Source: Ananas comosus (Eukaryota > Streptophyta > Magnoliopsida > Poales > Bromeliaceae). Taken from it: DNA of 64,000 bases. Within the stretch, counting starts at the first letter, position 1. The number at the start of each line of letters is the position of its first letter. A model generated the notes under the pieces. That model ran no database searches and was not told where the DNA came from. It was given only the letters and a program-made list of their open reading frames with translations. Both the position numbers and the translations under genes were made by a program. The stretch lies in NCBI RefSeq assembly GCF_001540865.1, contig NC_033629.1, positions 3,962,065 to 4,026,064 on the forward strand, read 5' to 3'. This document shows, one piece after another, positions 22,123 to 34,200 of this stretch.

Positions 22123-23792
22123 ATGGAGAAATGGGCTTGGTTGGGTTCCGGCGTGGCGACTGCATGCTTCTGGTGGGAAATGCTCAAGATGTACTTCCCT
22201 CATCAGCTCCGGTTCTATGTGGGCTGGGCAGCCGCAACTTCTGTCATTCTTGATCCGTATCTTTACTTCACCATCCCGGAGTTTGCGGGGAGCGCAATGA
22301 AGCGTACGAGGCCTACGGTGCGTCAAGGCCTACCTCTCCGCCTCATGCTCGCAGCGTCGCCCAGTTTCAGGGTTGAGATCGCAGGACAGCGACCGCCCCC
22401 TCCTCAGCATGGGCGCGCCACGAGGAGCTCACCGACGACTTTCAAGGCGCCAGGCGTCTGGTGGTCCTCCCGCTCCACCCGTCGAACGCAGCCCCTCATC
22501 CTGGTAATCAGTTACATATAAAAAAAACAACTTTCTCTCTAACAGCTAGCTTTAGATTTTTTTTTTTTTTTTTTTTTTGCATGGTATTAAATCTTTATTG
22601 TAATTCTTTCTATTATTTCGAATCTACTTACAACTTTTGATATTGAGATTGTAGGATTTGCATCAAGTATAAAGTAGATTTTCCAGCTTAGGAAACTACT
22701 TCTGTGTTTGTATGAAATAAATTAATCTAATAGAAAATGATTCAGATATAACCTTAACTGTTTCAGGTATCAGACCCCACAAGTGAACGGCGGCGTACTA
22801 CACCTGAGCTTCCATAACGGCCACCGCGAGCTGGTGATCAACTCCTACCTCTCGCACGTCCTCCGGAGGGCGCGCCCGTGACGGTGACGAACCGCCAGCG
22901 GAAGTCTTCACAAACATCAAAAGCAGCCACTGAACCAGTCCCTTCGAGCACCCGTCGACCTTCGACACCCCGCGCATGCCCTGGCTAAGAAGGCGCGAGA
23001 TCATCGGCGACCTCATCGCCTTCCGCAACGGAAAGGACTACTACGCCAAGATCGGAAGCATGGAAGCGGCGGTACCTGCTGACGGGCCCCCCGGGACAGA
23101 AGTCGACGATGATCGCGCCATGGCCAACTTCCTCGACTACGACATCTACGACCTCGAGCTGACCGCCGTGAAGTCCAACACCGAGCTGCGCAAGCCTCTC
23201 ATCGAGACGACGGGCAAGTCGATCATCGTCATCGAGGACATCGACTGCTCGCTCGACCGACCAGCGACCGGAAGCGAAGAAGAAGAAAGCGCGGACGCAA
23301 AGAAACTGAAGACAAGAAAAACGCGCCGCCGCCGCTGCCGCGGGCATGGAAGATAGGGAGAAGAGCAAGGTGACGCTGTCGGGGCTGCTGAACTTCAATC
23401 GACGGGCTGTGGTCGGCAGTGCGGCGGGAGCGGATCACTCGTGTTCACGACAACCACGTGGAGAAGCTCGACCCGGCGCTGATTACGGCGGGGAGGATGG
23501 ACAAGCACATCGAGATGCCGCTACTGCTGTTTCGAGGCGTTCAAGGTGCTGGCGAAGAACTGACCCGACGTGGAGGAGCACGATATTTTTCGGCGCAGAT
23601 TAAAGAATTGCTGGAGGAGGTAAAGATCACGCGGCGGACGTCGCGGAGAGCCTGATGCAGAAGTCTGAGGACAGGGCGTGGTTGAGCGGCTGAGACCTGT
23701 GCGGGTATTGAAGTCGGCGAAGGAGGAAATCGGAGAAGGGAGTGACAAATGGTAGTGGGTAGGGGGGAGAGGAGATAGTGGAGGATAATTGA
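22123..23792 (+). pseudogene. BCS1-like AAA-ATPase, copy 2; frame broken by many 1-base indels
   Basis: Structure follows copy 1: exon 1 22,123-22,503, intron 22,504-22,766 (GT-AG, with a long T run) and exon 2 22,767-23,792. The first 60 residues (MEKWAWLGSGVATACFWWEM.., LDPYLYFTIPEF) read through and differ from copy 1 by real substitutions. From about 22,290 on, the sequence follows copy 1 closely but has more than a dozen single-base losses or gains, so no frame spans the AAA core. The Walker A region (about 23,085) lacks bases in GTGK, and the Walker B codons (about 23,220-23,250) are intact in one frame only. The error type looks like uncorrected long-read sequence more than ordinary decay, so the gene may be functional in reality. 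As printed it cannot encode the enzyme. Confidence 0.8.
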
Positions 23793-24885
23793 GTGTGTGG
23801 ATGTATTTTGCCAATTTATATTGGTTTGCGGTACTTCTCTTTGCTCTCATTTATCGGATTATGTAAAAGAGTAAGAAATATAATAACAAAATAAAAAAAA
23901 AAACAAAAAGGAATAGTACCTTATTTTCACATATATTAACGAACAGTTGGCATCCAGTTGTTGAGAATAAACATCACCAGTCCCGGTAATATTAATAATA
24001 AAATTATTTTCAGACATAACCGTATTTCTTTCAATAGCAACTTCAAATCAACGAAAACGAAGAAAAAAAAACTACAAGTGCCAACTCGAGATTTACTAAC
24101 ATGCGAAAATTCAATAATGTCCTATCTGTGAATAACACTTTGTATACCATAATTAATACTGCAATAACACTGCTTGATTTTATTTGTATCATTCAAGTGT
24201 TTTTAAAATTACTATCCGATTTCGATAAGAATTTTTTCATTTACTCATTAATATCTGAGTTTGGAATGAATTCCATTACTGATGTAAGATCGATCCGAGG
24301 TTTGAATTCTACAATAATATAATAATAATAGCGTCGTAATTGACTCAAAGATGAGTCCAATCGCGATTTTATTGATTGGCAATCCTGTGCTACTCTAAAT
24401 TAAGAAATTGATGAAAATTTTATTAAAAATCAGAACCGCAACTCAGGCACCTTTATAATAATAGAGAGGAAATCATACATGAGGAGCTTGACTGAAGACA
24501 TCTATACTGTTTTGAATTTTTCTATTTTAAAAATTTTTGTTCTCAAATGATTCTTTCTGTATTATCTTTTATGAGCTTGGTTCAAGAATAAAGGTCGCAT
24601 TCAAAATGCACAAATTAAAGGCTCCATTTACTTATCAATCACTTTAATTAATTGTATTGTAATTTCTAATAGCTTCTGCTTTGTACTCCACCATTTACTC
24701 CTCTTTTTTTGTTTAAGAAATGATTAAAAGCTGAAATTGAGTCTTTTATTTTAGTTTGTCAGTTACATTTGTCGGATGAATCAACAAATGTTCATATTGA
24801 GATGCAGATGAAAGGGATAAAAAAGAAAAAAAAAAAAAACAAAATGTTTACATATATTTCAACGTATGAGATGTAAAATGAACTT
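23793..24885. other. Intergenic, no gene seen
   Basis: 3' flank of ATPase copy 2. The 'gaacagttggcatccagttgttgagaataa' piece resembles the 3' flank of copy 1 (about 18,258-18,290, 'aacagttgggattcatttgtgggagaata'), so the duplicated unit extends past the stop codon by at least 200 bases. The rest is AT-rich without features. Confidence 0.5.
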
Positions 24886-24896
24886 TTCTTGCGCTC

Positions 24897-25076
24897 ACCG
24901 ATCGTCTTCTAGAGCAAATGGCAAAGAGCTTGGTGGTTGATACCCGGGTCCAAGTTTGATTCTAGTTGATTCACATTTTCAGCTAAGTTTATTTTTAAAT
25001 GAAATAAACGAAACGATAGCGTGCTAGCCTATAATCTCTCTCTCTCATCTCACAAAAAAAAAAAAAAAAAAAAAAA
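24897..25076 (+). mobile_element. tRNA-derived SINE with 11-bp TSD
   Basis: Family head, body and A-tail present. TSD TTCTTGCGCTC at 24,886-24,896 and 25,077-25,087. The right TSD together with the A-tail also begins the block at 28,800, which is evidence that the two blocks are the same locus. Confidence 0.88.
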
Positions 25077-26784
25077 TTCTTGCGCTCTAAATCCTCAACC
25101 CATATACGTACGTTTCAAACCTTCAAGTACAATTTGCTCGGGGCCAATCCCCATACACTTCAAAGCTCACTAATTGCACACCTACCAGCTGCTCTTCTAA
25201 TTTATTTTGTTTGCAGAGTTTTAGTTTAGATTCAAAATTTGTGAGATACTGCTGTAAAAATGGCTCCTATTAATATCCTTTTTGAAATTAAAGGCCAATC
25301 TCTTTGCCCTCTCTTGTCCTACACCAAGCCTCTCCGCCGCGCCTCCCTTGTAAGAAAATCATTATGTACAAACTCGAATGAACTCCGAATCTTTAGTTGA
25401 AATGGTTACAAAATGGTCGGCCTAAACTCCTAGCGACGTCAGGGTTATCGTGGTGCGGTGTGATTCTTCATATCTGAATACGTCCGATAGTCAATAACCT
25501 GTTAAGGAACATGTTAAAAGTGTCCGAAGTATTTCTACGCCGAAAATCGTTATTGTGATTCATCTAACCACTACACATATTCATTTCCAAAAATAACCGC
25601 CTAAGAGACAGCAAACATTAGAATGTTAGCATTCTAACTTACCAAACTCACACAAGTGACTCCTCTCCTATCTTTATCTATCAAGTGGGTGCAAAGAGAC
25701 AAGAATCTTATCTGTGGTAGGAATTCAGGTGGATCGAGTCTCGTTCAAAATAGAGAAAGACAGAATTGGTTCTGACATCATGTCAAAGTGGTATAAGGCA
25801 GGATCGAACATGGATATTTGAGTTTTTATTTGATTTATGACTGTTGATTTGTGGACTCTGCATGTATAAATATATATGCGAAATTCCCATATATATGATC
25901 TGTTATTTGAAAACAGACTTTCGAAACTGCAAAAAGAAGATACTGTATTTGGATAACAAAGTAATTAATGACTTTTGGCAACAAAATATTTTATTTCTTT
26001 CTTAAAAAAAAAAAATCTAACAAAAATGTCAACTTTTGGAACCCTAAAAAATCTCATCTCTTTTAAACATCATCTGGGATTAATCGTGGATTAACGCGGA
26101 ATGCACCGAAGTAACTTTACCATTGGGTCGTTTTGGTTTACACTATGAACGATTACTAGCAATAAAAAGATGTCCAGATTCTTATTCCTATTCATCCTAT
26201 TACTAAGAATGTGTTATTCCTTTTGTGTTTGGTTTGGCGAACGGTTATATTATTAGCATATATTTTAAGCTTACAAAAAAATTACAACTAATTTATTTAT
26301 TTCTTTATTAATTTTAGATAAGCCACCAAAAATATCAACATCTTTAGAAAAAGGGAGAGAGAGAACATAGGTTAGAGGAAGAAAGAGCATAATTAAAGAA
26401 ATAAGAAGAGAAATAGAGTTGAGATTAGAGGGAGTGAGAGAGTTGAGATTTTAGAAAAAGAGGGAAAAGAGAGCTTAGTTTAGAGAGAGAAAAAGAGTTG
26501 AAGTTAGAGAGAAAAATAGGTTTAGAGAGAGATATGAGGTTAGAGTTAAGAAAATAATACCAAAATAGCCGGCGCGGATAGAGAGAAAGAAAGAGATTAG
26601 ACATATTATGATTATCCAATCCATTAATATGATGATACTCACCCTCCCTCAAGGAAAATGAAATTAGTACTTTGGGATAATCTTATTCCCAAGTATCAAT
26701 ATTACCACTAAATTAATAGTGCGTTTAGCCAAACACCGTCATATTTTTGTTATTCCTTTTGGATTATTGGGAATCTAAAAAGAA
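25077..26784. repeat. Block A: error-rich duplicate of 28,800-30,550
   Basis: Base-for-base it follows 28,817-30,550 but with frequent 1-2-base indels. It contains a partial copy of the Harbinger-like MITE (from about 26,127) and stops at N run 26,785-26,809. No gene. See findings for why I think it is an assembly duplicate. Confidence 0.85.
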
Positions 26785-26809
26785 NNNNNNNNNNNNNNNN
26801 NNNNNNNNN
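26785..26809. other. Assembly gap (25 Ns)
   Basis: A fixed-size N run at the end of the error-rich block A. Confidence 0.98.
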
Positions 26810-27211
26810 TTGAAAAAGAATGGTTCCCGTGTGGGGATTAGTTTTTAAATTGATTTCTCTGTAGTTTTATGGACTTAGTATTTCAAAATCAGTTTCCAGG
26901 TAGGAAACATTTTAACTGATAGATGTGGAATGTTATTCATAATTCAAGTATCATATCTGCGTGTGTGAATGGAATGGATGAATGTTATCTATCTTGTTGT
27001 TCATCTGGTTGTGGTTGTGATTGTATGTGTATCTATACTCTGTTGTACTTGTGCGACGCCGTGCAAATACAGGGGAGACTCTGTCCGTGTGAACAGTGGA
27101 GCTCCTGTATTTGTGGCGGATCTGGCACACTCTGGGGTCAGATTTTCAAAAAAAAATTTTCAGACGCTTTTCCGCTACCTTTTAAACTAAAAGGGACCCC
27201 GGGGCGTGACA
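26810..27211 (+). mobile_element. Gypsy-type LTR, 3' end
   Basis: The end GGGGCGTGACA and the preceding 'tgtatttgtggcggatctgg' block match the 3' ends of the LTRs at 2,702-2,978 and 53,338-55,153 (minus). The 5' part is lost in the N run. No retrotransposon proteins in the neighbourhood. Confidence 0.6.
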
Positions 27212-27303
27212 ATACTTTTGCAATTCTCACGACTAATTTATTAAAATAAATAATTAATTTAAACTATATTAATCTCTCTATTTTTTTTTCTATCTACATA
27301 TAT

Positions 27304-28798
27304 TGTGAGATCCCTGGTGTTCAGCTGTGGAGGCTTGTCGGCAGCTCTGGAGAGTGTCGGGACAAGTTCGAGTCGCGTTGGCGTCAAATAGACGTAAAAC
27401 GGGCTCCGTGCGACGCGAGGGCAGTTTTTAGCGAAGAAAATCTGCAATTTGCTCATTTTCTGCTTGCTGTACCGGTACAGCCATCGTGGTGTACCGGTAC
27501 ACTACACAGATTACGCGCATACTGCTCTCGGGTTGGCTTCCTATACCGGTACGCAATCCCGTGTACCGGTACACCAGGGTAGGTAAGAGGGAGTTTTGGT
27601 CTTTTCTCTCATTCGTTTGTATCACCACCCCACCTACTTCTATATACAGGCGTAGAGCTCTTGAGAGGGAGTGTTCTTGCTACTCCTTCTTCCCTTCTCT
27701 CTCTCTAGCTTGGTTTGACCGTGGAGAGCTCGGTTGGAGAATCCGTCGCCGACATCGCGCCGCGGAACCGTTTGAGCTCGCGTTTGACGCCGGGGTAGCG
27801 CGAGGAGGCCAGGCGAGCGGAGGTTTTCGCCGTTTTTGCTGTCGCAGCGGTGCCCGGTGTTGTCGAGGTGAGTAATTCAGCATTTCCCTGGATTTTGGGC
27901 AAGTTTTTACTACTTCAACTCGGAGAATTGTTGTTTGCTGAAATCCACCGTCGACTGTCAGTATTTTAGCTCGTACGCGACGTAGGAGCTTCAGATTGCG
28001 ACGAGACTTGGTTCGTTGGATTCGGGACTTCGAGAGGAATCCACGAAGCCCTTACTTGCGAATTTTGGTGAAGTAACAGCTTGGTCGAAATCCTTCTCTT
28101 CTCTGCTGCTATGGATTTTGGACTGAATTGAGGAATTTTGGTGTTTTTAGTTTGGAGTTAGCTCGATTTCGAGACTCGAGCGTGTTTGGTCGATCCAGCA
28201 GGTGGTGTCGCAGCTAAGGGGGTTCCGTGCTGTCAGGGATTAGCGTGCGAGGTGGGTTACATCGGTTTTACTCCTAAGTTCACATTCGTCGACATGTATA
28301 GTTTCGATTTTTGGATTAATCTATTCTAACTCGAATTCATGGATTAAATGGTAGATTTCATATCTGAATTTGGAGCATGTGGTAATAAATTGAATAGGTT
28401 ATACATATTAGACTTGGAAATTGAATTAGGAGAAAATCTGCGATTTGGACCTGTCACTTGATTAAACTGCCTAATTTAGCTCTAGGAGCCGATATTAAAT
28501 TGTACTGTCGTAGTATCTTCGAGACGAGTACTTCAGGTAGTTTAGAATATATTTTTGCTCGTGCTGGTGTGCCGAGTGGATTTTTACAGGGCCTGCTGGT
28601 GTTCCGAACTGTTGGGTGCCGTAAGAGTTGATGGTGGACCCATATCGCCTTTTTGGCGTCAGATTGTGCTGAGGGCACGTTACTTGTTGGTTACTTGACT
28701 TTGGCTTTTCAGAGCCTGATTGAGCTCGACAGAGATACGCTGCATACTCAGTTGGGTAGCGCCCACGAGTGCCACTCCGGAGTCAGGCTTTGTGCATT
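27304..28798 (+). mobile_element. Gypsy-type LTR, 5' portion, truncated at a single N
   Basis: Starts TGTGAGATCCC and carries the shared 'ctctggagagtgtcggga' block. The body runs parallel to the solo LTR at 53,338-55,153 (minus) up to 'ccactccggagtcaggctttg' and is cut at N 28,799. Four TACCGGTA palindromes lie at about 27,470, 27,492, 27,544 and 27,564 in the upstream (U3-like) part. The GC-rich CT tract around 27,680-27,870 corresponds to a GC-rich leader in the other copy. Short frames in it are not genes. Confidence 0.75.
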
Positions 28799-28799
28799 N

Positions 28800-29885
28800 A
28801 AAAAAAAAAAAAAAAAAAAAAAATTCTTGCGCTCTAAATCCTCAACCCATATACGTACGTTTCAACCTTCAAGTACAATTTGCTCGGGGCCCAATCCCCA
28901 TACACTTCAAAGCTCACTAATTTGCACACCTACCAGCTGGCTCTTCTAATTTATTTTGTTTGCAGAGTTTTAGTTTAGATTCAAAATTTGTGAGATACTG
29001 CTTGTAAAAATGGCTCTATTAATATTACCTTTTTTGAAATTAAAGGCCAAATCTCTTTGCCCTCTCTGTGTCCTACACCAAAGCCTCTCCGCCGCTCCCT
29101 TGTAAGAAAATCATGTATGTACAAACTCGAATGAACTCGAATCTTTAGTTGAAATGGTTACAAAATGGTTGCGCCTAAACTCCTAGCGACGTCAGGGTTA
29201 TCGTGGGTTGTGATTCTTCATATCTGAATACGCTCGATAGTCAATAACCTGTTAAGGACAATGTTTAAAGGTGTCCGAAGTATTTCTACGCCGAAAATCG
29301 TTTATTGTGATTCATCTAACCACTACACATATTCATGTTCCAAAAATAACTGCCCTAAGCAGACAGCAAACATTAGAATGTTAGCATTCTAACTTACCAA
29401 ACTCACACAAGTGACTCCTCTCCTATCTTTATCTATCAAGTGGGTGCAAAGAGACAAGAATCTTATCTTGTGGTAGGAATTCAGGTTGGATCGAGTCTCG
29501 TTCAAAATAGAGAAAGACAGAATTGGTTCTGAGTCATGTTCAAAGTGGTATAAGGCAGGATCGAATCATGGATATTTGAGTTTTATTTTATTTATGACTG
29601 TTGATTGGTGGACTCTGCATGTATATAATATATATGGCGAAATTCCTATATATATGATCTGTTATTTGAAAACAGACTTTCGAACTTGCAAAAAGAGATA
29701 CTGTATTTGGATAACAAGAGTAATTAATGACTTTTGCAACAAAATATTTTATTTTCTTTCTTAAAAAAAAAAAATCTAACAAAAATGTTCAACTTTTGGA
29801 ACCCTAAAAACTCTCATCTTCTTTTAAACATCATCTGGGATTAATCGTGGAGTAACGCGGAATGCACCGAAGTACTTTACCATTA
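28800..29885. repeat. Block B: good-quality copy of block A; also paralogous to 57.4-57.8 kb
   Basis: Begins in the poly-A of the SINE seen at 24,897-25,076 and includes its right TSD. About 29,420-29,830 ('ctcctatctttatctatcaagtggg', 'actctgcatgtatataatatatat', 'tatttggataaca', 'ggaaccctaa') matches 57,380-57,770, indicating an older segmental duplication. No gene recognised. Confidence 0.7.
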
Positions 29886-30576
29886 GGGTGCGTTTGGTTT
29901 ACACTATGAAAGATTACTAGCAATAAAAAGATGTCCGAGATTCTTATTCCTATTCATCCTATTACTAAGAATGTGTTATTCCTGTGTTTGGTTTGCACGG
30001 TTATATTATTTAGTCATATTATTTAAGCTTACAAAAAATATACAACTAATTTATTTATTTCTTTAATTAATTTTAGATAATGCCACCAAAAATATCAACA
30101 TCTTTTTAGAAAAAGGGAGAGAGAGAACATAGGTTAGAGAGAGAGAGCATAATTAAAGAAATAAGAAGAGAAATAGAGTTGAGATTAGAGGGAGTGAGAG
30201 AGTTGAGATTTTAGAAAAAGAGGGGAAAAGAGAGCTTAGTTTAGAGAGAGAAAAAGAGTTGAAGTTTAGAGAGAAAAAATAGGTTTAGAGAGAGATATGA
30301 GGTTAGAGTGTAAAGAAAAATAATACCAACTAGCCGGCGGCGGATAGAGAGAAAGAAAGAGATTAGACATATTATGATTATCCCAATCCATTAATATGAT
30401 GATACTCACCCTCCCTCAAGGGAATGAAATTAGTACTTTGGGATTAATCTTATTCCCAAGTAAATCTAATATTACCAACTAGATTAATTAGTGCGTTTAG
30501 CCAAACACCGTCATATTTTGTTATTCCTTTTGGATTATTAGGAATCTTAAAAAGATAGCGCGAACCAAACGCACCC
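29886..30576. mobile_element. PIF/Harbinger-like MITE, 691 bp, TSD TTA
   Basis: Ends GGGTGCGTTTGGTT and AACCAAACGCACCC are inverted, and the flanking trinucleotide is TTA on both sides (29,883-29,885 and 30,577-30,579), the preferred Harbinger target. The interior has GA-rich tracts (30,115-30,360) and no coding capacity. A partial, indel-rich copy is in block A. Confidence 0.8.
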
Positions 30577-30579
30577 TTA

Positions 30580-32155
30580 GAGTTACGGAGTTTGATCGAA
30601 TATTATATTATTACTTTGATGATCTTTCTTGTATGCCTGAATGAGAGCCAGTTCATGGTTTAGCATTTTAGAATCAATTTTCTATCATGTGCTATATATC
30701 TTCAAAATATATATGAAGAGCTATAGTAATCATCATCAGCCATTTGTGTAAAATGTGTCGTCTAAACTTCTTGAAGAAACTTTTCAATTATTATTATGTT
30801 TTAGATTACAAAAGCAAAAGCTGCAATGAGGATATTTCTGCTTCATCTAGACTTCAAAAGTTGAGGTATCTATACCATTCAAATTTTTAAAATTTGTAAC
30901 TAATCATCTAGACTTATATATTATTAATTTAACATATGTGTTAATAACCAAATGGTCGAAAAATAATGAAAGACATGCGCTAGCAAAAATAAGTTTTTTT
31001 TGCTGCTAATTAAAAAATCACTCAAGTCGATAAAGTGACTGCAGTTATCATATTCAGTACGGTCAAATATTAATTTTTTTGCTATCCTCGTGCTTGTTTT
31101 TTAACAATCGTTCTCATCTTTTTTTCGTCTACGAAAGATTCTTTTTCCATTGCACTGGTATGTTGTGTGGGTAGGAGCGGAGCCATGTATAGACCCTAAA
31201 GGGCCATGGTCCCTCCTCAACTTTTCAATGTTTATTTTATAGCCTTTTGGTAGTTTATAAATTTTTAGTTAATTTTTAAAATATATGAGTCTATTTTGTA
31301 AAAAATTTTTAGTGCTAGTATAGAACTCTCTCTCTTCTTATGTATTTTATAGGTTATAGTGTATTTTGAAATAAGTCCTTTCAACTTCAAATATTTTATT
31401 TATACATTCTTAACTTTCTAATTATTTTTTATAAGCTAATTTATTTAACTAAATAAAATAGTATGCTAAATTTAATAGTTATGTTAGATATTAGTTATTG
31501 GTTGTTAATTATTTTATTAACAAAAATTTAAAAAATTAAATTCTAGCTAAATTACTATTAGATTTAGTAAAATTCTTAAGTTATTTGAATAGAATAATAC
31601 AAATAAAAATAATTAGAAGTTAAGCGAGTGTAAATTAAAGAAATAAATCTAATATTTGTTAACATTAATTATCTAATCACTAAATTTTTTAATTAAAAAT
31701 TTGAGTAGTTAAAATCTTATTTATCTGCTAAAATTTTTATTTGTACATATTTTGGCTCTCCTCGTGATTGAATTGTGATTTCGTCCCTATGTGTGGGTTT
31801 GAGGTGTGTTCTGTAACCTCACGGTAGGTCTCTTTCAGTTTTTTCTCTAACTCTTGCCCATTAATAATCTTTTTTAATGACATATAATCGAACAAAATTT
31901 GACCGCCGACTTCATCTGGATCAATAATGTGGGGGTTAATTAAGGACCACTTTTATCTTTCGGTGGTTTGGTCTTAATTGCATGCCTTAGCCCTCCACTA
32001 TGGGACTCGAAAGAGTTTCTTAACAAAAGGATAAATATATCGTTTTCATCTTCCGCACCGCAGTACACGCACTTTGAGCGGCGAGTATGTGTACAGCAGC
32101 CAAAGTTGACTGCGAATGATATGGAAGGGTGGTAAATTGCTCTTTTGGTCCCAAC
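30580..32155. other. Intergenic; partly paralogous to 58.6-59.0 kb
   Basis: About 30,595-31,080 ('ttgatcgaatatta', 'aaatttttaaaatttgtaac..catctagactta', 'accaaatggtc', 'aataagtttttttt') matches 58,616-58,990 in order. About 31,170-31,330 resembles a short dispersed repeat; otherwise no gene or element was recognised. Confidence 0.45.
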
Positions 32156-33171
32156 TAGGGGTGGAAACGAGCCGAGCTCGAGCGAGCTTATGTCAGCTCA
32201 AATTCGGCTTGAAATTAATTTGGAGCCTAAATCTAGACTTAAGCTCAGCTTGAAATTAATTCGAGCCGAACTCGAGCGAGCCTAATTTCAAGTCGAGCCG
32301 AGCTCGAGCTCTAAACGAGCCGATTGAAATTCTCGACATTATATAATCAATAATTTAATTTTTATAGAATATTACCTACAATTTGATGCAACGTGTCCAA
32401 TAGTTCAAAATACAACATAATTATAAGAAATATGAGCTAGGGTGACTTCCTGACTGGATGAGGGTCTGAGAGAGAGAGAGAGAGAGGAAAAAAAAGTAGG
32501 GATTTAAAAATTTAAATGTTATCATGTTTTAGGGTTATGTGTAACAGTGAAAGTCTGAAAGAGAGAGTGTGTTATGTAAATTTAGAGTTAGGCTCAATTG
32601 CACGGTTGTACTTATTGGGTTTATTTTATGGGCCAACAATACTGACCCAAATTAAATTAAAGCTTATATATAATTAAAATACATTATATATATATATATA
32701 TAGAGTCCGGCTACTATACTTTTATGAGTATTGGCTCCTTTATACTCATAAATTTTCGACCCTTAGATTTATTCCATTAATTATTTTTATCCGTTAGATC
32801 ATACTATTTAACCAACTACCCACTCAACCCTAGGGGACCACTATCATTCTAAGTGGGGACCACCATCATTCTAACCACACATCCCATCAATCAACGGTTA
32901 AAAATTTATGAGTACAAGGGGGTCTATACTCATAAGAGTATAGTAGCTCCAGTCTATATATATATATATATATATATATTTTCGAGATTTTCGAGCTTTT
33001 CGAGCCTAATTCGAACGAGCCGAATAATACTCAAGCTCGGCTTGAAATGAATTTCGAGCCTTTTATTTTGTTCAAGCTCGGCTCATTTAATTTCGAGTCG
33101 AGCTCGAGCGAGCCGAATATCGAGCCGAACACGAGTCGAACGCGAGTCGGCTCACTCGTTTGCCAGCCCTA
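32156..33171. mobile_element. hAT-like MITE (1,016 bp) with 8-bp TSD
   Basis: Ends TAGGGGTGG and CCAGCCCTA with a perfect 8-bp duplication GTCCCAAC (32,148-32,155 and 33,172-33,179), typical of hAT. Both arms are built from many copies of 'gagccgagctcgagcg' and related words, so the ends can fold on each other over about 180 bases. A second MITE is nested at 32,703-32,954. No transposase. Confidence 0.88.
32703..32954. mobile_element. MITE family 3, nested in the hAT-like MITE at a (TA)n site
   Basis: Inverted ends GAGTCCGGCTACTATACT and AGTATAGTAGCTCCAGTC. The interior carries 'accactatcattct' repeated and 'caatcaacggttaaaa'. It is flanked by TA repeats on both sides, which hide the TSD. 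The relative at 49,437-49,666 has a 10-bp TSD. Confidence 0.75.
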
Positions 33172-33179
33172 GTCCCAAC

Positions 33180-34200
33180 AGTTGATTAAGAAGGTGTTTG
33201 CTCTAGCTTCTCAGAAGTTATTCTGAGCCTAAAATTATTTTTGAACTCAGTAGAGCGCTTGGAAACGATATATAGAAAATCTAATTCTAGTTTTCAGAAT
33301 CAGAAAACTGATTTTGAAGGCATCATAATTAGAAACAAAAAAATAATTGCTTCTTCAAAACTGATTTTGATTTTGAACTCAAATTCTAAATTTTTATTTT
33401 TATTTTAGATTCAAAATATAAATTTAATATAAAATTTAAATTTAGAAATTTTAAATTCTCAATTTTTTAAATTTAAAATTAAAAATCTAGATTTTAAATT
33501 TTAAATTTTAAATTTAAGTTTCAAATCTCAAATTTTAAATTTTAAAATTCATAGTTGTAGCAGTAATAAAAGTTGAGAATTAAAATATCATATATTTCAT
33601 AGTTCGAGTCAGAAATTACAACTAATTAAAATTTTGAGAACTAAAATGTTGCATGCCTCATAGTTTGAGCAAAAATTGTAACGCATGAAAGTTTGAGAAC
33701 TAACGTTTCACAAGTCTTATAATTTGAGGACCAAAGGCATTATTTACACTTTTTATATATTTTATTTTTATTCCAAATGAAGACAGAGTTGAGTATTGAC
33801 CGATTTTGTTCAATTAACAATTTTATATGAAGAATTTCTCAAGAAAAAAAACAATTTTATATGAAGAAAGAATATGTTAAACTATCTATTATAAAATGAC
33901 TAATAGTTAAAATTAAAAGTCGATTAATCATATTTTGAATATTCCAAAGGATTTCGAATGTGAAATTGATCGTTAATTAGACTATAAATATGGTGTTGAA
34001 GTTTGATATTAAAATCGAAGTAAAAATATATAAAATTTTTCTGAACTATGAATCAGTTTGAATCAGTTATTCAATTTTTCAAACTTTTATTTTTACCATC
34101 CAACCTTTCTATAAATTAAATTTGAGTCAGCCAATAATGTTTTGACTTCAAAATTTGAATGTATCGTTTAGTTTTACAAATTTAGTTAGTATACTTGTAA
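33180..34200. repeat. Dispersed repeat, left copy of a ~620-bp direct pair
   Basis: 33,550-34,200 and 35,210-35,820 are diverged direct copies ('ctcatagtttgag', 'gaggaccaaa', 'gattttgttcaat', 'gactataaatat', 'tttgatattaaaatcgaag'). 33,390-33,550 is an AAATTT-type tract. No gene. Confidence 0.6.

Noticed and set aside
27486..27875. 129-codon frame and its antisense partners
   Set aside because: Inside the gypsy-type LTR leader; no domain, and the frame is not conserved in the other LTR copy.
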